A stretch of DNA of 64,000 bases from Plasmopara viticola. Taxonomy: Eukaryota; Oomycota; Peronosporomycetes; Peronosporales; Peronosporaceae. The notes under the pieces were generated by a model. The model was not told the origin of the DNA. It worked only from the letters and a program-made list of their open reading frames with translations, and did no database searches. The DNA lies in NCBI GenBank assembly GCA_001695595.3, contig MBPM02000003.1:744001-808000 (forward strand), in the 5' to 3' direction. Positions 9,036 through 20,348 of the stretch are shown in pieces (the first letter of the stretch is position 1; each line of letters begins with the position of its first letter). Position numbers and translations under genes: made by a program.

Positions 9036-10445
9036 ATGTCGACGCTCAAGATCTTGTGGCAGGAGAAGCAGGACATGCGCCGCGTGCAGCTGGAAGCCGT
9101 GCACCAGGCGCTCGCGTCACTGGACAATCGCAAGATTGAACGCGCCGATACGCTGCGGTTTCACGATCTGCGCGACTACGTGCTGCTGCTCTTTCCCGAG
9201 CTCACAGACGCCGCTCTGCGTCTCTACTACATGGACGATGAGAATGAACAGGTGCGGATTACGAACGACGTGGAGCTGGACGAAGCGTTTCGTCTGATGC
9301 GCGAGCTGGCCGTTGCGGCCGGAAAGGAGGCCACGAAGGCTGTGTGCAAGATCATTGTCGTGTCGAGACCAGCGCCAGGTGCGTCGATGGATGCCAGCAA
9401 CAAGGCGTCGAGCAACGTGCTGCCACTGGCGGCCGATGAGATGCTGGGCAGTCAACAGAAGCGCAAGATGTCGGACCTCTTTGTCGACTTGGGCAAAGTC
9501 GTGGACAAGTGGGGCGCCACGGGGGAACACGCGATGCTCAAGAACGACCTCGTGTCGCTCCTCCACGAGCCGGGGTGTCAAGAAGCCATTATGGAGATCA
9601 TGGCCAAGGCAAAATTTGCCACGTTGTTTCAAACCGTGACGGAAGAATTTCAGAAACATGGCAACTTTGTCGACTGTCTGGGTGCCGTGGCTGGCTCGCA
9701 CGACTTGGAGGAAGTGGCCAAGATTTTACTGGCCAAGTGCCCGAATGCCCGCGTGCAAGTCGAGCGTGTGCTGCAACAAGTGCAGTATAGTCACAATGTG
9801 CAACTCATGTCTACGAGCGACTACTTTGAGACGATTAAGATTGAGGAAACGAAGCAGGATGTGGGACCGGTTGTGGCCGTGTTTGAAGGAGACGTGACGT
9901 GTCCGGATGGCTCGGTGTTGGCGCCTGGGGAGGCTTTCGACAAGGTGTGGAAGCTTCGGAATGGTGGACCGAACAAGTGGCCCATTGGCGCGGTGCTTTC
10001 TTGTGTCGGTGGCGACAAGATGCAAGCCCCAGAGAGCGTCTTGATTCCTTCAGTGCTCCCTGGCAAGTCGATTGATGTGTCGCTGCGCATGATTGCGCCA
10101 TTGAAAGCGGGCCGGTACACGGGGTACTGGCGCTTGAGCACGCCGGACGGGAACCGCTTTGGCCAGCGTCTGTGGGTGGACATTAATGTGATGGAGCCAG
10201 AGGAACCCGCGACGAATGTTGTAGAGACCAAGGAAGTTTGCTCTGAAGCTCCTGCAGCAGCCGCCATGGCAGTTGAGTCAGTGGCGCCGACTCCGTCGTC
10301 TCATGACGAGGAAGACTTGTGGATCAACGAGCTTCAGGTCCTGGCAGACATGGGATTTACGGACAAGATGCGCAATGTGACTCTTTTGACACAGCACAAT
10401 GGCGACATGGAAGGTGTGATTACGGGGCTCTTGAGCTCGACGTAA
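9036..10445 (+). CDS. NBR1-like protein without zinc fingers (PB1, FW, UBA)
   Basis: A single-exon gene of 469 residues. The ATG at 9036 is preferred because of its ccgccATG context; codons upstream in frame are not ATG. Domains: PB1 (about 3-112, with YYMDDENEQVRITNDVE as acidic loop), a helical middle (about 140-255) that resembles the matching region of the neighbour, an FW domain (about 280-386) with the four Trp in KVWKL, NKWPIG, GYWRL and RLWVD, and a C-terminal UBA (about 426-467, core LADMGF). A SDYFETI segment near residue 261 fits an Atg8-interacting core preceded by an acid. No ZZ finger is present. It is evidently a paralogue of the divergent neighbour, and the pair may heteromerise through PB1 or divide cargo; that is inference. 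Confidence 0.9.
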   Translation: MSTLKILWQEKQDMRRVQLEAVHQALASLDNRKIERADTLRFHDLRDYVLLLFPELTDAALRLYYMDDENEQVRITNDVELDEAFRLMRELAVAAGKEATKAVCKIIVVSRPAPGASMDASNKASSNVLPLAADEMLGSQQKRKMSDLFVDLGKVVDKWGATGEHAMLKNDLVSLLHEPGCQEAIMEIMAKAKFATLFQTVTEEFQKHGNFVDCLGAVAGSHDLEEVAKILLAKCPNARVQVERVLQQVQYSHNVQLMSTSDYFETIKIEETKQDVGPVVAVFEGDVTCPDGSVLAPGEAFDKVWKLRNGGPNKWPIGAVLSCVGGDKMQAPESVLIPSVLPGKSIDVSLRMIAPLKAGRYTGYWRLSTPDGNRFGQRLWVDINVMEPEEPATNVVETKEVCSEAPAAAAMAVESVAPTPSSHDEEDLWINELQVLADMGFTDKMRNVTLLTQHNGDMEGVITGLLSST

Positions 10446-10560
10446 GCAGTTGCACTTGATTTATAAAGAGTGGGCTGTTTAGGAGGAACGGGCAGCGTGT
10501 AGTACATTGATTCTTTTTTTTTATGCACTTTTAATCTTTTCATGCGTGTTGTCGTTGCTA

Positions 10561-11106
10561 TTATGATCCTTCTAACTCTTTAATTGTCCCGATGAAAAGA
10601 TCTACCACTTGCATCACGAGCTCTTCCGCTGCCTCGCTGCTAGCTCGCAGGGAAAGTAAGGAAGTTTTCGTCGCAACGGTCACGTCTAATGTCATTAAGA
10701 AGAACCACGCTCGATTGCGTTGCTTTGCGTAAAAGACAAACTTTTCCACCCCATGAACAGTTCCACTGGCCATGCACGAGATTCCACACGTCTGTAGTTT
10801 TTCCACAATAAGGGCCGAGTCCAAATGCTTGATGTCTGACAACTCACGCTGAAATCTGAAAGTCACACAATAAGCAGGATAACTCTATCAACATCACTCG
10901 GTAATGCGTGGAGCAGCACCAAACCTTTCGGTGTATTCGTCCCACATGGTCTCAAAGCGATTTGGATGGAGTCTGGCTTTGTGATCGAGATCTAAGACCA
11001 ATTTCGTGATCTTGGGCGATTTTGGCGTGGTAAGTAGCGGCTTTGTAGACACAGTGGCTTGCGACGGTGGCAGAGGCGCCTTCCATTGCATCGTAATCGC
11101 AGGCAT
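10561..11106 (-). CDS. Beta-adaptin appendage-like domain (3' exons, possibly fused to the upstream membrane protein)
   Basis: Two coding blocks (11107-10898 and 10855-10561) join across a 42 bp GT-AG intron. The product has the order of the C-terminal platform subdomain of AP beta-adaptin appendages: a KLVLDLDHKARLHPNRF strand-helix with MW just after it (family FxxxW), a helix containing VEKLQTCGI, an aromatic strand block with WFFLMTLDV, a basic LSLRA strand, and a C-terminal helix. Family members bind accessory proteins in clathrin coats. No adaptin trunk is encoded nearby. If translation starts at ATG 11106 the product is a stand-alone domain of about 168 residues. Alternatively an 84 nt exon at 11257-11174 (acceptor AG before it, donor GTGAGT after it) links it in the correct phase to the membrane protein upstream, giving a 628-residue chimera. 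I cannot decide without transcripts. Confidence 0.6.
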
Positions 11107-11305
11107 CCTCCAAAAGGAAAAGAATCTTGTTTCAATGCAAAGTGATGTGAAAGCAATGATTGGAAAAACTCACTTTGACCGAGGTGGTGTCAATAGCTTT
11201 ACCAAAGTGTTGGTGTTAGACGTCGAAGCTTCTGCAGCCCTCGGTCTTTTAATTAGACTGCGGCAGAGACATCAAAACCGTGAGGCTTCCACGTTGTATC
11301 AATTG

Positions 11306-12685
11306 TCAATTGTACCTTTCCAGCTCAAGATGGTCTTCCCCTTTTGCACAATTCTCCGACGGATTACACGTTGATATTGGCATGGCTGATGTACGACCAC
11401 CACTTTCCTGAATAGACTTGTTCTTGTCCGGCGAACGAAAGCAGCTCATGACGATATGACTTACGAGACGAGCACTCGGTCGCTTGCGGCGAACGTAGAG
11501 TGTTACGGCAAGTCCCACCATCACAGCAAGAGCCATGAATCCGACTTTAAGATCATAAAAAGACATGGTGTCAGATCATTGACACTATACAAACAGAGCA
11601 AAGCCCAAACGCATACGTTGCCAGGTCGCGTAGGGAAAGGACGACAAGAACGCTTGACTCGTCGCTGAGTTGAATGAAAACCGATCGAAAAATTCGTCTT
11701 CACCTTTAGTTTGGACACTTTCTTCGCTCGACAAGAATGTGTAGCCATCCAAAACTCCTTTATATACATGGGACTGAAATCCACTGTGTGAAATATACAT
11801 CAAATACGTCGTCCTCGAGTCCACGGGGGCGCCAGTTATGGCCTTGAACAACACGGCGTCACTTTCTCCCGGCTGGACCACTGCGGGCATCACCAGTGGC
11901 AATACAAAGCTCACCGTTTGGTCATTCTCCGCAAGCTCTTGGGTCTGCTTCACCATTAGAACTTGGTACACATGCAATGGTCTCGAACCCTCGTTCTTTA
12001 CAAGCAGCTGAACATGCGTGAAGAACGTCTGATCCTTTGTCACTGGCAGCGTTTCTCCCTCCTCTTCGTCCGACCAGACCAATGCTTCCATCAATTTAAA
12101 TTGTGGCAATCCACTACCACGTATCGGCAATGCATACGCGGGAGACAGCAAGACTTGCTGCGCTATGCCCGTGTTTTGATTCAAAAAGATTCGTTTCTCA
12201 GTGGCAAAGAGTCCTTCTACCTGTTGCTTGGCTTGGCGTCCCCAGCTTGCCATGTCCCTTTCAAACTCCATGTTGGACCGTGAGCATAGGGAAGCAATGC
12301 CTAATAGCGCAATGGTCGATGACGCGACGTCCAGTGGCTCGAGCACGCAGTCCACGGCATGCAATGAGAATGTTCGCAACGACGCCTTCAAGTGACCCAT
12401 TACCGCGTTCATGGGCGAACTGCGAAGACATCCCGTGCCAGCAGATGCAAACGTCTCACTTTCCATTGCGCTTTCGACGTCGTGACGAGGAAATGCAACT
12501 TCCACGCCCACATCCAAGCAAAACACCGGAGGGGCGGCGTCTTCGCTATTTGTAGTCGATCCACTGCGTAAAGACGCAAGATTGTCACTTGTTGATGACG
12601 AGAGGAGACAGTGGAGATGTACACTTAGCAAAACAAGACGCAGCCGTAATAGACGACGCCCACGGCTTCGCCACAAGTCCCGCAT
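11306..12685 (-). CDS. Type I membrane protein with luminal domain, family unknown
   Basis: The ATG at 12685 is chosen because it begins an Arg-rich n-region followed by a hydrophobic segment (LRLVLLSVHLHCLLSS), a good signal peptide. A luminal part of about 330 residues follows, with an Ig-like or PapD-like looking strand region containing LLVKNEGSRPLHVYQVLM. Exon 1 ends at 11617; a 72 bp intron (11616-11545, GTATGC to AAAG, with a ctgac branch-like site) leads to an exon encoding one transmembrane helix (MALAVMVGLAVTLYV) and a basic RRKR stop-transfer. If exon 2 reads through, the protein ends at 11306 (435 residues). If the GTACAA donor at 11315 is used, it can continue into the beta-appendage-like exons to the left. 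A second optional 57 nt intron sits inside exon 2. I do not recognise the luminal family. It is divergent from the RING-PHD gene, with 100 bp between starts. Confidence 0.65.
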
Positions 12686-12785
12686 CGTGGCTGCACTTAG
12701 TGTCCTTATGCCCCTCACGAAACAACTTTACGCTGATTTGTTAAAATACTTTTATCCAATCGTGGCGCGAGTTTATTTCCAAGGC

Positions 12786-14990
12786 ATGGCGAACGAAGAG
12801 AAGCATCGCGGACGGGAGCTGCTCGAGCTCGCAACGCGCGACGAGGTTGAGGACACCCATGGAGATGAAGGTTTGAATAAAGAGGCAGAAGACCATGAGT
12901 TGGCTGATGCGGTAAAGAAGGACGCTGTGAGTCGATTAGTGAAACGATTGACAGTCATGTAACACTAGTACACTGGTCTGACTCCTTTGTCTTGTTTGGT
13001 ACAGTGCTGCATCTGTCAAGACCTCGTCGACGCTCGCAAGCAAGGTCATTTGTCGAGCTGTGACCATCAGTTTCATTTTCACTGCATCATTACGTGGGCA
13101 AAAGTCACGAATTTGTGTCCACTGTGCAAGACCAAGTTTCATGCTGTCACTCGACTCGATGCCCACGGTGCATTAGTGCATCGGGAAGTCATTGCGGATG
13201 TTAAGCAAGTGTATCGACCGGATCCAATGGACCACGACCTTGCTGCGCAATTGCGGCTTGTGAACCAAGCGAGATGTGAACTATGTGGCTCGGACGAAGA
13301 CGAGCACGTGCTCTTGTTGTGTGAGGCCGTGGGCTGTGGAGTGGCCAACCATACGTACTGCATTGGATTGCGTGCCGTGCCAAATACATCGTGGTACTGC
13401 GCCGCACATGCGACGAGCCAGCATCGAGCGAGTGACGCTATCGCACGACCAGCCACGACAGTGACCACACGACGTCGGACGCGACGATTGGCAAATTTAA
13501 TGTCAAATGTACTGCGTGGACGGAGTGCACTAGCGGTCACGAGGTCTCGAAGACGAGGACCGCAGGGATTTGTTGCAGTAGGAGAAGCAGAAGAGCGCCG
13601 ACCAGTGCAAGGAATCGCTGCGGCGTATGCGCTGCGAATGTCGAGGGAGTTGATGCAAGTGCAATTACGAGCCGACGCCATGTTTGCACGCGGCGACTTG
13701 ACCCAATCGTCATTATATGGACAGAGTAATGGAAGCCTCACGACTACTGGAACACGGTCATCAGGACCATCGGCAATGTCGTCGACCATTGATCAAATGT
13801 GGGAAGACAATAGTCGCGGCAGGCAAGAACTTGCGGCGGCGGCTATTGCAACACGGGACTCTGGATTGCTGCAGCATAGTGGCAACAGTCGATGCAGTCA
13901 ACGGAATAACATTGTCTCGAGCTCATTTGCTCCAGAATACTGCGCACTGGCTAAATTGATGCAAGATGCTGTAAATAGCGACAACTACGCGTCGTCCGTC
14001 GCGCTCTTGATTCCCAAGACTGCGAAGTTGAGGCTGGTGTCACGAGCTAAGACGTTTTTTGGCCGATTGACTCAAAAAGAAAAAGTAGCTGCCCTTGAAT
14101 TGGGCTGTCTGTCAGTGCTGCATGAGTGGATTCGCGTGCCACGACAAGAACCGAATCATACGCAGTATTCTCCGAATCCACAAGTGCTTGCTACTTCTAT
14201 CGCCATTCTCGAGACGCTTCCTATTCGACAGGAAGATTTGGTCGAGGTAAGAATGCAAGTTGCCAAGTACGTCACAGAGCTCAAGCAAACTGACTTTTGT
14301 TCACTTGACAGGAGGCAAGTCTACAAAGCACCCTCGACTGCCTTTCTGAACTATCAAACCTTACCATCGAGATGCGGCAGCGAATCATTGACTTGAGTGA
14401 AAAGTGGCGAGATGTGAATCCTCCTGTGCTACATGAATCACCACGACCCCAAGTGGCGCACCAAGTGCCACCCCCTGACCATGCGACGCACACTCTCCCC
14501 GTAATTGAAGCCTTTACATCCCCCAAACGTGTGTCGCAAAAAGAGGGGAAACGGAAGCGAAAGCGTGAAGCGTGCGTACCAATGTTGTGTTTTATACTTG
14601 TTGTTTGAAATGAGGTCTTGAGCGTAACTCGAATTGGTGTGGAACAGATGGTCAAAGACGGTCGTTGACTATGTCAAGGCAAAACTCTATCCACTTTATA
14701 AACAGAGTGGGGGTTCCGGCAAGTTGACACGAGATCGTTTCAAGGTGATTGTGAAAGAAGTTGCTGCCTTGTTTTCGCATGAAGCAGCATCGATGCAGTC
14801 TGCAGTCTTGCTGCCGACGGGAGAGCTGTCGAATCTTGCCAAGTCTCGACTTAAAAAATTGATTGACCAAGTGTACAAGACCTCGACAAACGATGCGACC
14901 TCGCGCTTAGGCATTCCATTACTAATGCACGCAGTGCCTACATCGACGTACTCTGCGGTTCCTTCAGTCAAACGCCATCGACAAATATAA
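12786..14990 (+). CDS. RING-PHD protein with TFIIS-N-like and SRI-like C-terminus (PHRF1-like)
   Basis: A four-exon model: 12786-12926, 13005-14246, 14312-14571, 14648-14990; all junctions are GT-AG and in phase, total 661 residues. The first intron falls exactly before the RING, joining DA to CCICQD. Domains: RING (about 48-90, CxxC, CDHQFHFHC, CPLC), PHD (about 138-182, CELCG to CAAH), a basic RS-like stretch, a helical region (about 360-490) resembling the TFIIS N-terminal/LW domain, a basic KRKRKR segment, and a C-terminal helical block (about 549-630, VVDYVKAKLYPLYK) like the Set2-Rpb1-interacting (SRI) domain. RING plus PHD plus an RNA polymerase II CTD-binding C-terminus is the PHRF1 plan, suggesting a nuclear E3 ligase linked to transcribing polymerase. 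The RING and PHD calls are firm; the last two domains are inferred by pattern. Confidence 0.82.
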
Positions 14991-15162
14991 CTTGGTCTTT
15001 CCTACGTAGGACATGAGATTTGGTGCAACTCACAATTTTAAAGCTAAACTTTGTCCGAAAAAACGAGGCATGAATGCCACTAAGACTTGACAATTACGGC
15101 GCTTTAAAACTCAACTTGACTACAACGCCACCAACATTCATAACATATTCACGACGACATAC

Positions 15163-16299
15163 TCATGACAAATACATTCCAAGCGCAGCCGAGTCTTCCT
15201 GCGAGATCCCAGCATCCGTCAATCGCTTCTTCTGGATCAATCGCTCGACCATCCACTCAGACTTCATCTTTTGAGACGACAACTTGGCGTGGTGTAATTG
15301 CTCTTTGGCCAGGGCAAGCTGCACTGCATGGAGCTCACTTTCGCGTTGCTCTCGCTTGACTTCAATATCCAATCGTCGGCTTTCAATCTCAATTCGGGCC
15401 ACTTGAATGTTCAGCTTTCGTTTTGAGTAGTCCGTGCCAGCTTGATGTGTAGCAGTGGCCGCGATCCCCACGTCTGATCGCGCACTGTGTGCCTTGTCGC
15501 TTCCAGCACTTTCGTGCTTTGTTCGCTCTATCCTCGGTTTTTTACACGCCGCAAACTTTTCCAAAGTTTTGCCTTCTGCATCAAGAGGTACCGACAAACT
15601 TGAGGCTACTACGGAAGTTTGTGTCCGCAAAGGTGTCAGCGACGCCGATTGCATCATTCTTGCGTTCATTTCATTGGCCATAAATGGATGCGACGGCTCC
15701 GTAGCAGTAGTGAAGACTTCCTGTTGGTGAGAAGGCTCCATGAACAGCTCCTGTCGCTGCTGTTGCTGATCCTCTGCGCTATATAGCTCAGGTTGCTGCT
15801 GCTGTTGAGCAATGTTACTGCCAAACACATTATGCTGAAGCTGTTGCTGCTCTCGGTTACTTCTATACATGTCTTGCTGACGTTGTTGGGGTGAAGCTGT
15901 TGTTGTATACATGTCCTTTTGCTCTTGAGGCTGTGGAGCTGCAGTCGTATACACGTCCTTTTGCTCTTGTTGCTCGGAAGGGTCTCCATCATTCGCATAC
16001 ATATGGTGAAGCTCCGAAGTGGGCGCGGAAGCAAACATGGCAGATGTCTCGAGCTTCTGTTGCGCCTGGGTCGGATACATTCTCGGCGTCTGCTCCAAGT
16101 CGTTCGCGAGGAGCACACGCACGAATGCGTCTTTACTGCGGCGGCGTGGGTCAGTCTTGAGTTGGCGCTGTGTGATCTCGCGCTTTAGCTGCATAAGCGA
16201 CCAATCTTTGTAGTCGTCAGATCGAGGCGGAGAGCAATTCTCATCTCCTTTGGCGGACCACAAGCGGGACCCCTTGGGCACGACCCACTGGGCGTTCAT
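15163..16299 (-). CDS. SAP-like, Gln-rich, coiled-coil protein of unknown function
   Basis: A single-exon gene of 378 residues from ATG 16299. The N-terminus (about 30-66, DWSLMQLKREITQRQ to FVRVLLAND) has the helix-turn-helix spacing of a SAP DNA-binding motif. The middle (about 105-205) is Gln-rich and built from imperfect repeats of the form QEQKDxYTT, QQRQQDMYR and QQQRQELFM. The C-terminal 90 residues form a basic coiled coil (SKRKLNIQVARIEIESRRL onward). The pattern suggests a nuclear protein that may bind DNA and self-associate, but no function can be named. It is convergent with the PHRF1-like gene, the stops lying about 170 bp apart. Confidence 0.72.
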   Translation of the reverse strand: MNAQWVVPKGSRLWSAKGDENCSPPRSDDYKDWSLMQLKREITQRQLKTDPRRRSKDAFVRVLLANDLEQTPRMYPTQAQQKLETSAMFASAPTSELHHMYANDGDPSEQQEQKDVYTTAAPQPQEQKDMYTTTASPQQRQQDMYRSNREQQQLQHNVFGSNIAQQQQQPELYSAEDQQQQRQELFMEPSHQQEVFTTATEPSHPFMANEMNARMMQSASLTPLRTQTSVVASSLSVPLDAEGKTLEKFAACKKPRIERTKHESAGSDKAHSARSDVGIAATATHQAGTDYSKRKLNIQVARIEIESRRLDIEVKREQRESELHAVQLALAKEQLHHAKLSSQKMKSEWMVERLIQKKRLTDAGISQEDSAALGMYLS

Positions 16300-18931
16300 C
16301 GTATACTCGTAACATGGAATTACTATTGTTCGAAATAGCCAATCATAGTGGAGTAATAGACCTTCTAATGTTCTAAGGTTCAGAATAAAACAATTATTGA
16401 TTATTGATCACGCGTGCCCCCGTCTCCGCGGCGAAGGTGCTGGCGGAAGATCTTTTCCAGATACCGTCGGTCTTGGAAGGATTAACGTGCGGAATAAATT
16501 GCACGAAAAAGACTGGATACTTAGTATTATGTGCTTCTTCTTTGGTCATACCTTCTTGAATGCACCAAGTTTATCGTTCTTTAGACGGGGGCCATATTTT
16601 ATGGTAAACTGGTAAACTTTGAAAGAATCGTAATTTTTCTTTGATAAGAAGACAGCTTTTCCATTGAAATCTCGGCTTTACGCGCTGGTCTATTACATCC
16701 TCTTTCACAACAACATGAACACTGACTTTTACGACGATGATCAGACAGGCAGAGAGTAGCGGGCCGACCGTCTGCGCTTTTAGAATCAGATAAGTGATAC
16801 AGCTCGCAACAGGCGAAAGTTCTTTAAAGAGAAATTTGGACACCTAACGCTGAGATGCGCCACAGTCGATACGATATAAGGCTCTTGAGTTTACGGCCAA
16901 AAAAGACCAAATTCTTTAATGACCTCACGAATTTAGATTGCCCCAAGAAAGCCGCAGCTTGATCGACAGAGCCAATCTCAGGTGGGCGAGGGCCCGGTCG
17001 CGCAAATGATGCTGCTCCTTACAAGGAGACACAAGAATGTAGCTGGTGCAACCTGTCTCAGCACTCCTTGACCAACGATGCAAAAGCCTCCACGAGCACG
17101 TCAAAATTATACAATACTGCTCAAAGAGTAACCAATTCAAGGATCTTTATATCTTTGGTCCGGATGGATCTAGGGGTGGAGTTATTCAGCTTTGATAACG
17201 TCGAAAACTGTTTAGTTTAACTTCTACGTATTTCATTCGCTATGGGTGGTCAAAGTGACATCAATCTAGGCTTTGGTGGGTCAAATACCAACCCCTGCTT
17301 GTAAGACAAGCGCTCTCGACGCGAGAATTGAGCCGAGTCGGTAAATGGCTCAAAATTAGAATGTCACTTACATTGTTGCCGACAGGGATTTCGGACATGC
17401 GGTGGAGCACAAAATAGCGAACGGCGCTCATTGATATGAAGGTTTGATGCCAAGGCAACAGGATCAAAATTTACCTCTACGCATGGAGTGACAAGTTAAT
17501 CGATTTGCAATGCATCTATAAAGAAGCATTCGGTGTATGCAGTTGGCATGGGTTGTTCCGTGTGAATTCGACCCTTCCTTTTTAAAAAAAACGTTAAAGC
17601 GTCATTGTTTACCAGCACTAGCTTTTATGCTACGCTAGAAAGGGAATACTTACCATCCGTTGATGTTGGCCCCGTGAAGACAAGGTCACCTTCCGAGCTA
17701 AAGTTCAGCGCATTTAGAGGCATCGGTCGATGCTTCTTCTTTGCTTCATCTGACGTTAACGGTTACGTGTTGCTTGCATTAAGCGCATTAAGGCGTGAAA
17801 AGTGAAAAAAATACGGTCAATTAGTCATCTGGTTCATTGTGCGGTAATCGGAATACCCAGTAGTCGCAAGATATCATAATAAGAATGAATCAGCATTTGT
17901 GTAGCTGAAGCAGAAATAGTCAGGTCAAGAGGGCTAAGCATTCAAGAGCCTCGTGCTCCTTAACATGGATCAATTTTATAAACCTTACTTGCTGGGTGTC
18001 AACGCAACCGCAAAGGGTTTGAGCAGGCCCTAGACGGTCCCTATCGACTCCAACATACTTTCGTGTCTTAATGTTCAGTTACCAGAAATTGGATGGGGTC
18101 TTCTCTCTCAAGCTGTTTGAAATGTGAAATCGATTGGCTTTACAAGTTTCCGACTGTTTTCATCCAGTAGTGAAGCGTTAGGCAAAGCTTTATGTTCCGG
18201 ATTAGGCGTCCTGTGCACCAGCACATCGTAATGTACGCACTAATTTTAAGACTTATTAAGCTGCAACGCATCCGGCTGTTATTTGTCGCTCAGAAATTTG
18301 ATATTTTTGTGTGGCCAAAGGTGGCGACAAATACCAGACGCTGACTTTTTAGCAGAGATTACCCACAAGCTTCACGTGTCACAAAGAATGTCGAGTTGTA
18401 CACGAGTTCTGTGCGCAATTGTATATAATTCATTGCCGAGTGGCTCCCGCAGAATATTCCAAGCAGATCATTTCTTCTCAGCTATAATAAAGATTGAAAA
18501 GTACCTGAACCTTGGATTGAGTTTTGCGAGCATTGCCATCGTTTGAAAGAATGTAGCTGTGTATAAAAATTTGTTTTCTGACGAGTACTTGCAAGTTCCC
18601 GAACTAAGACAGTAAAGCCGACTGCTCTAATTTGTAAATGATTGAAAAGCTATCGAGTAACAAGCCCGAGTTTTAAGTCTCTTTTTTAGGCTTAACCAGA
18701 TGAAATTCATCTCTAAATTGTCGACCGTCACGGAGCACACAAAAGTTAAAGGAAGAAAATGCCATAGTCTTAAATCTTATACGACTATGGAATACAAACT
18801 GGACACCACTTATTAGCTAGTTGCGCTGAAAATGAAATGGTAGACCGACAATTCACAGTACAGTTGCGAGGATTGCGACCAGCTAAAATTATCACGTGAA
18901 GTGCAACGCTGTAAGTTGTCTTCATTATCAT
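16300..18931. other. Gene-free AT-rich stretch
   Basis: No supportable gene. Open stretches are under 95 codons and lack recognisable motifs. It probably consists of old, unrecognisable repeat DNA. Confidence 0.5.
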
Positions 18932-20348
18932 AGCAAGCGATATCCTGGCTAATGCCAAACAAATCACTTACATCGAGTCAATGCAGAGGCCAAATTCATC
19001 TCACTGCTGCAAGGCAGTTTAGGCCTATCTTTGCTCTCAGTGTTACTCGCTTGCATCCGCTCAAACATTTACCAACACACTGGAAAAATGTGCGACGTTA
19101 TGAGTAGCATTTCACCAAGCCTCGCTGCTAAATCAGGTCGGACACTCGTTACGATTATCTAAAAGCAAGCAAATACTGATGCCTTCTCTTACAGCTAAAA
19201 GATTCAATTTGTATAATCCTGTGGCTCGATTGCTTATATGCTGAACATAGGACTAGGAGAGAGGTTTCTAGCTACGTGATTCGTATTAAAATTATGGCAG
19301 CTGGCGATAGGTCACTGAAGTAGACGACAAAAAGTGCCAACTCGCACTTTTATAAGTAAGTTGGCAGGATGTGATGAGGAATACGGGATCTGGTCTAAAA
19401 ACTGGTTGAATAGCTACCACCACCCCGCGCTATAGACATTTAAGTCCTAGTGCGTGGGTTCGGGTAGCTTTAATATGTGTAATGTAATTGCTCCAAATAG
19501 TTACGACCTAAGACCAACGGTTACACAATTACATGATTGCTAGTTTTTAAGATGGTGTCTGAGCGTCAAAAGGTAAAAGTACGAGCTCCTCAGGCGACGA
19601 TCAATGAGTATTGAGTTGTTTTCAATTTCTAGCAAGCGATAGGCTGGATAAAGCCAAACAAATCACTTATATCGAGTCACTGTAGAGGCCAAATTCATTT
19701 CACTGCTGCAAGACGAGTCTAGGCCTATCTATGCTCTCAGTGTTCCTTGCTTGCATCCTGCTCAAACATTTACCAGCACATTGGGGAATATGTGCGACAT
19801 GATGAGTTGAAATTCACCAAGCCTCGCTGCTAAATCAGGTCGAACACTCGTTACGATTTTCTAAAAGCAAGCAAATACTGAAGCCTTCTCTTGCAGCTAA
19901 AAGATCTATTTGTAGAATTCTCAAGAATATGTACACAGGAGACAAGTCTCTGCTTGGATTGATTTTTAATCCTGTGGCTCGAGTGCTTATATGCTGGACA
20001 TAGGACTAGATGGGAGGTTTTTAGCTACGTGACTGGTATTCAAATTACGGCAGCTGGCGATAGGTCACCTAAGTAGACGACAAAAAGTGCCAATTCGCAC
20101 TCAAATGAGTAAGTTGGTAGGATGGGATGAGGAATACGGGATCTGGTCTCAAACTTGGTCGAATAGCTACCAGCACCCCGCGCTATAGATATTTGAGTCC
20201 TAGTGCGTGGGTTCCAGTAGCTTTAAATGTGTAATGTAATTGCTCCGAATAGTTACGACCTAAAACGAACAGTTACACAATTACATGATTGCTAGTTTTA
20301 AAGATGGTGTTAGAGCGTCAAAAGGTAAAAGTACGAGCTCCTCAGGCG
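18932..20348. repeat. Tandem duplication of a ~700 bp non-coding unit
   Basis: Copy A (18932 to about 19607) and copy B (19631 to about 20348) begin with the same agcaagcgat and stay alignable to a shared end containing aggtaaaagtacgagctcct. The offset between starts is 699 bp. Copy B has an extra block of about 50 bp near 19915-19960. Shared landmarks include gcctcgctgctaaatcaggt and tcctagtgcgtgggtt. Neither copy encodes a protein. The many substitutions show an old event. Confidence 0.85.
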
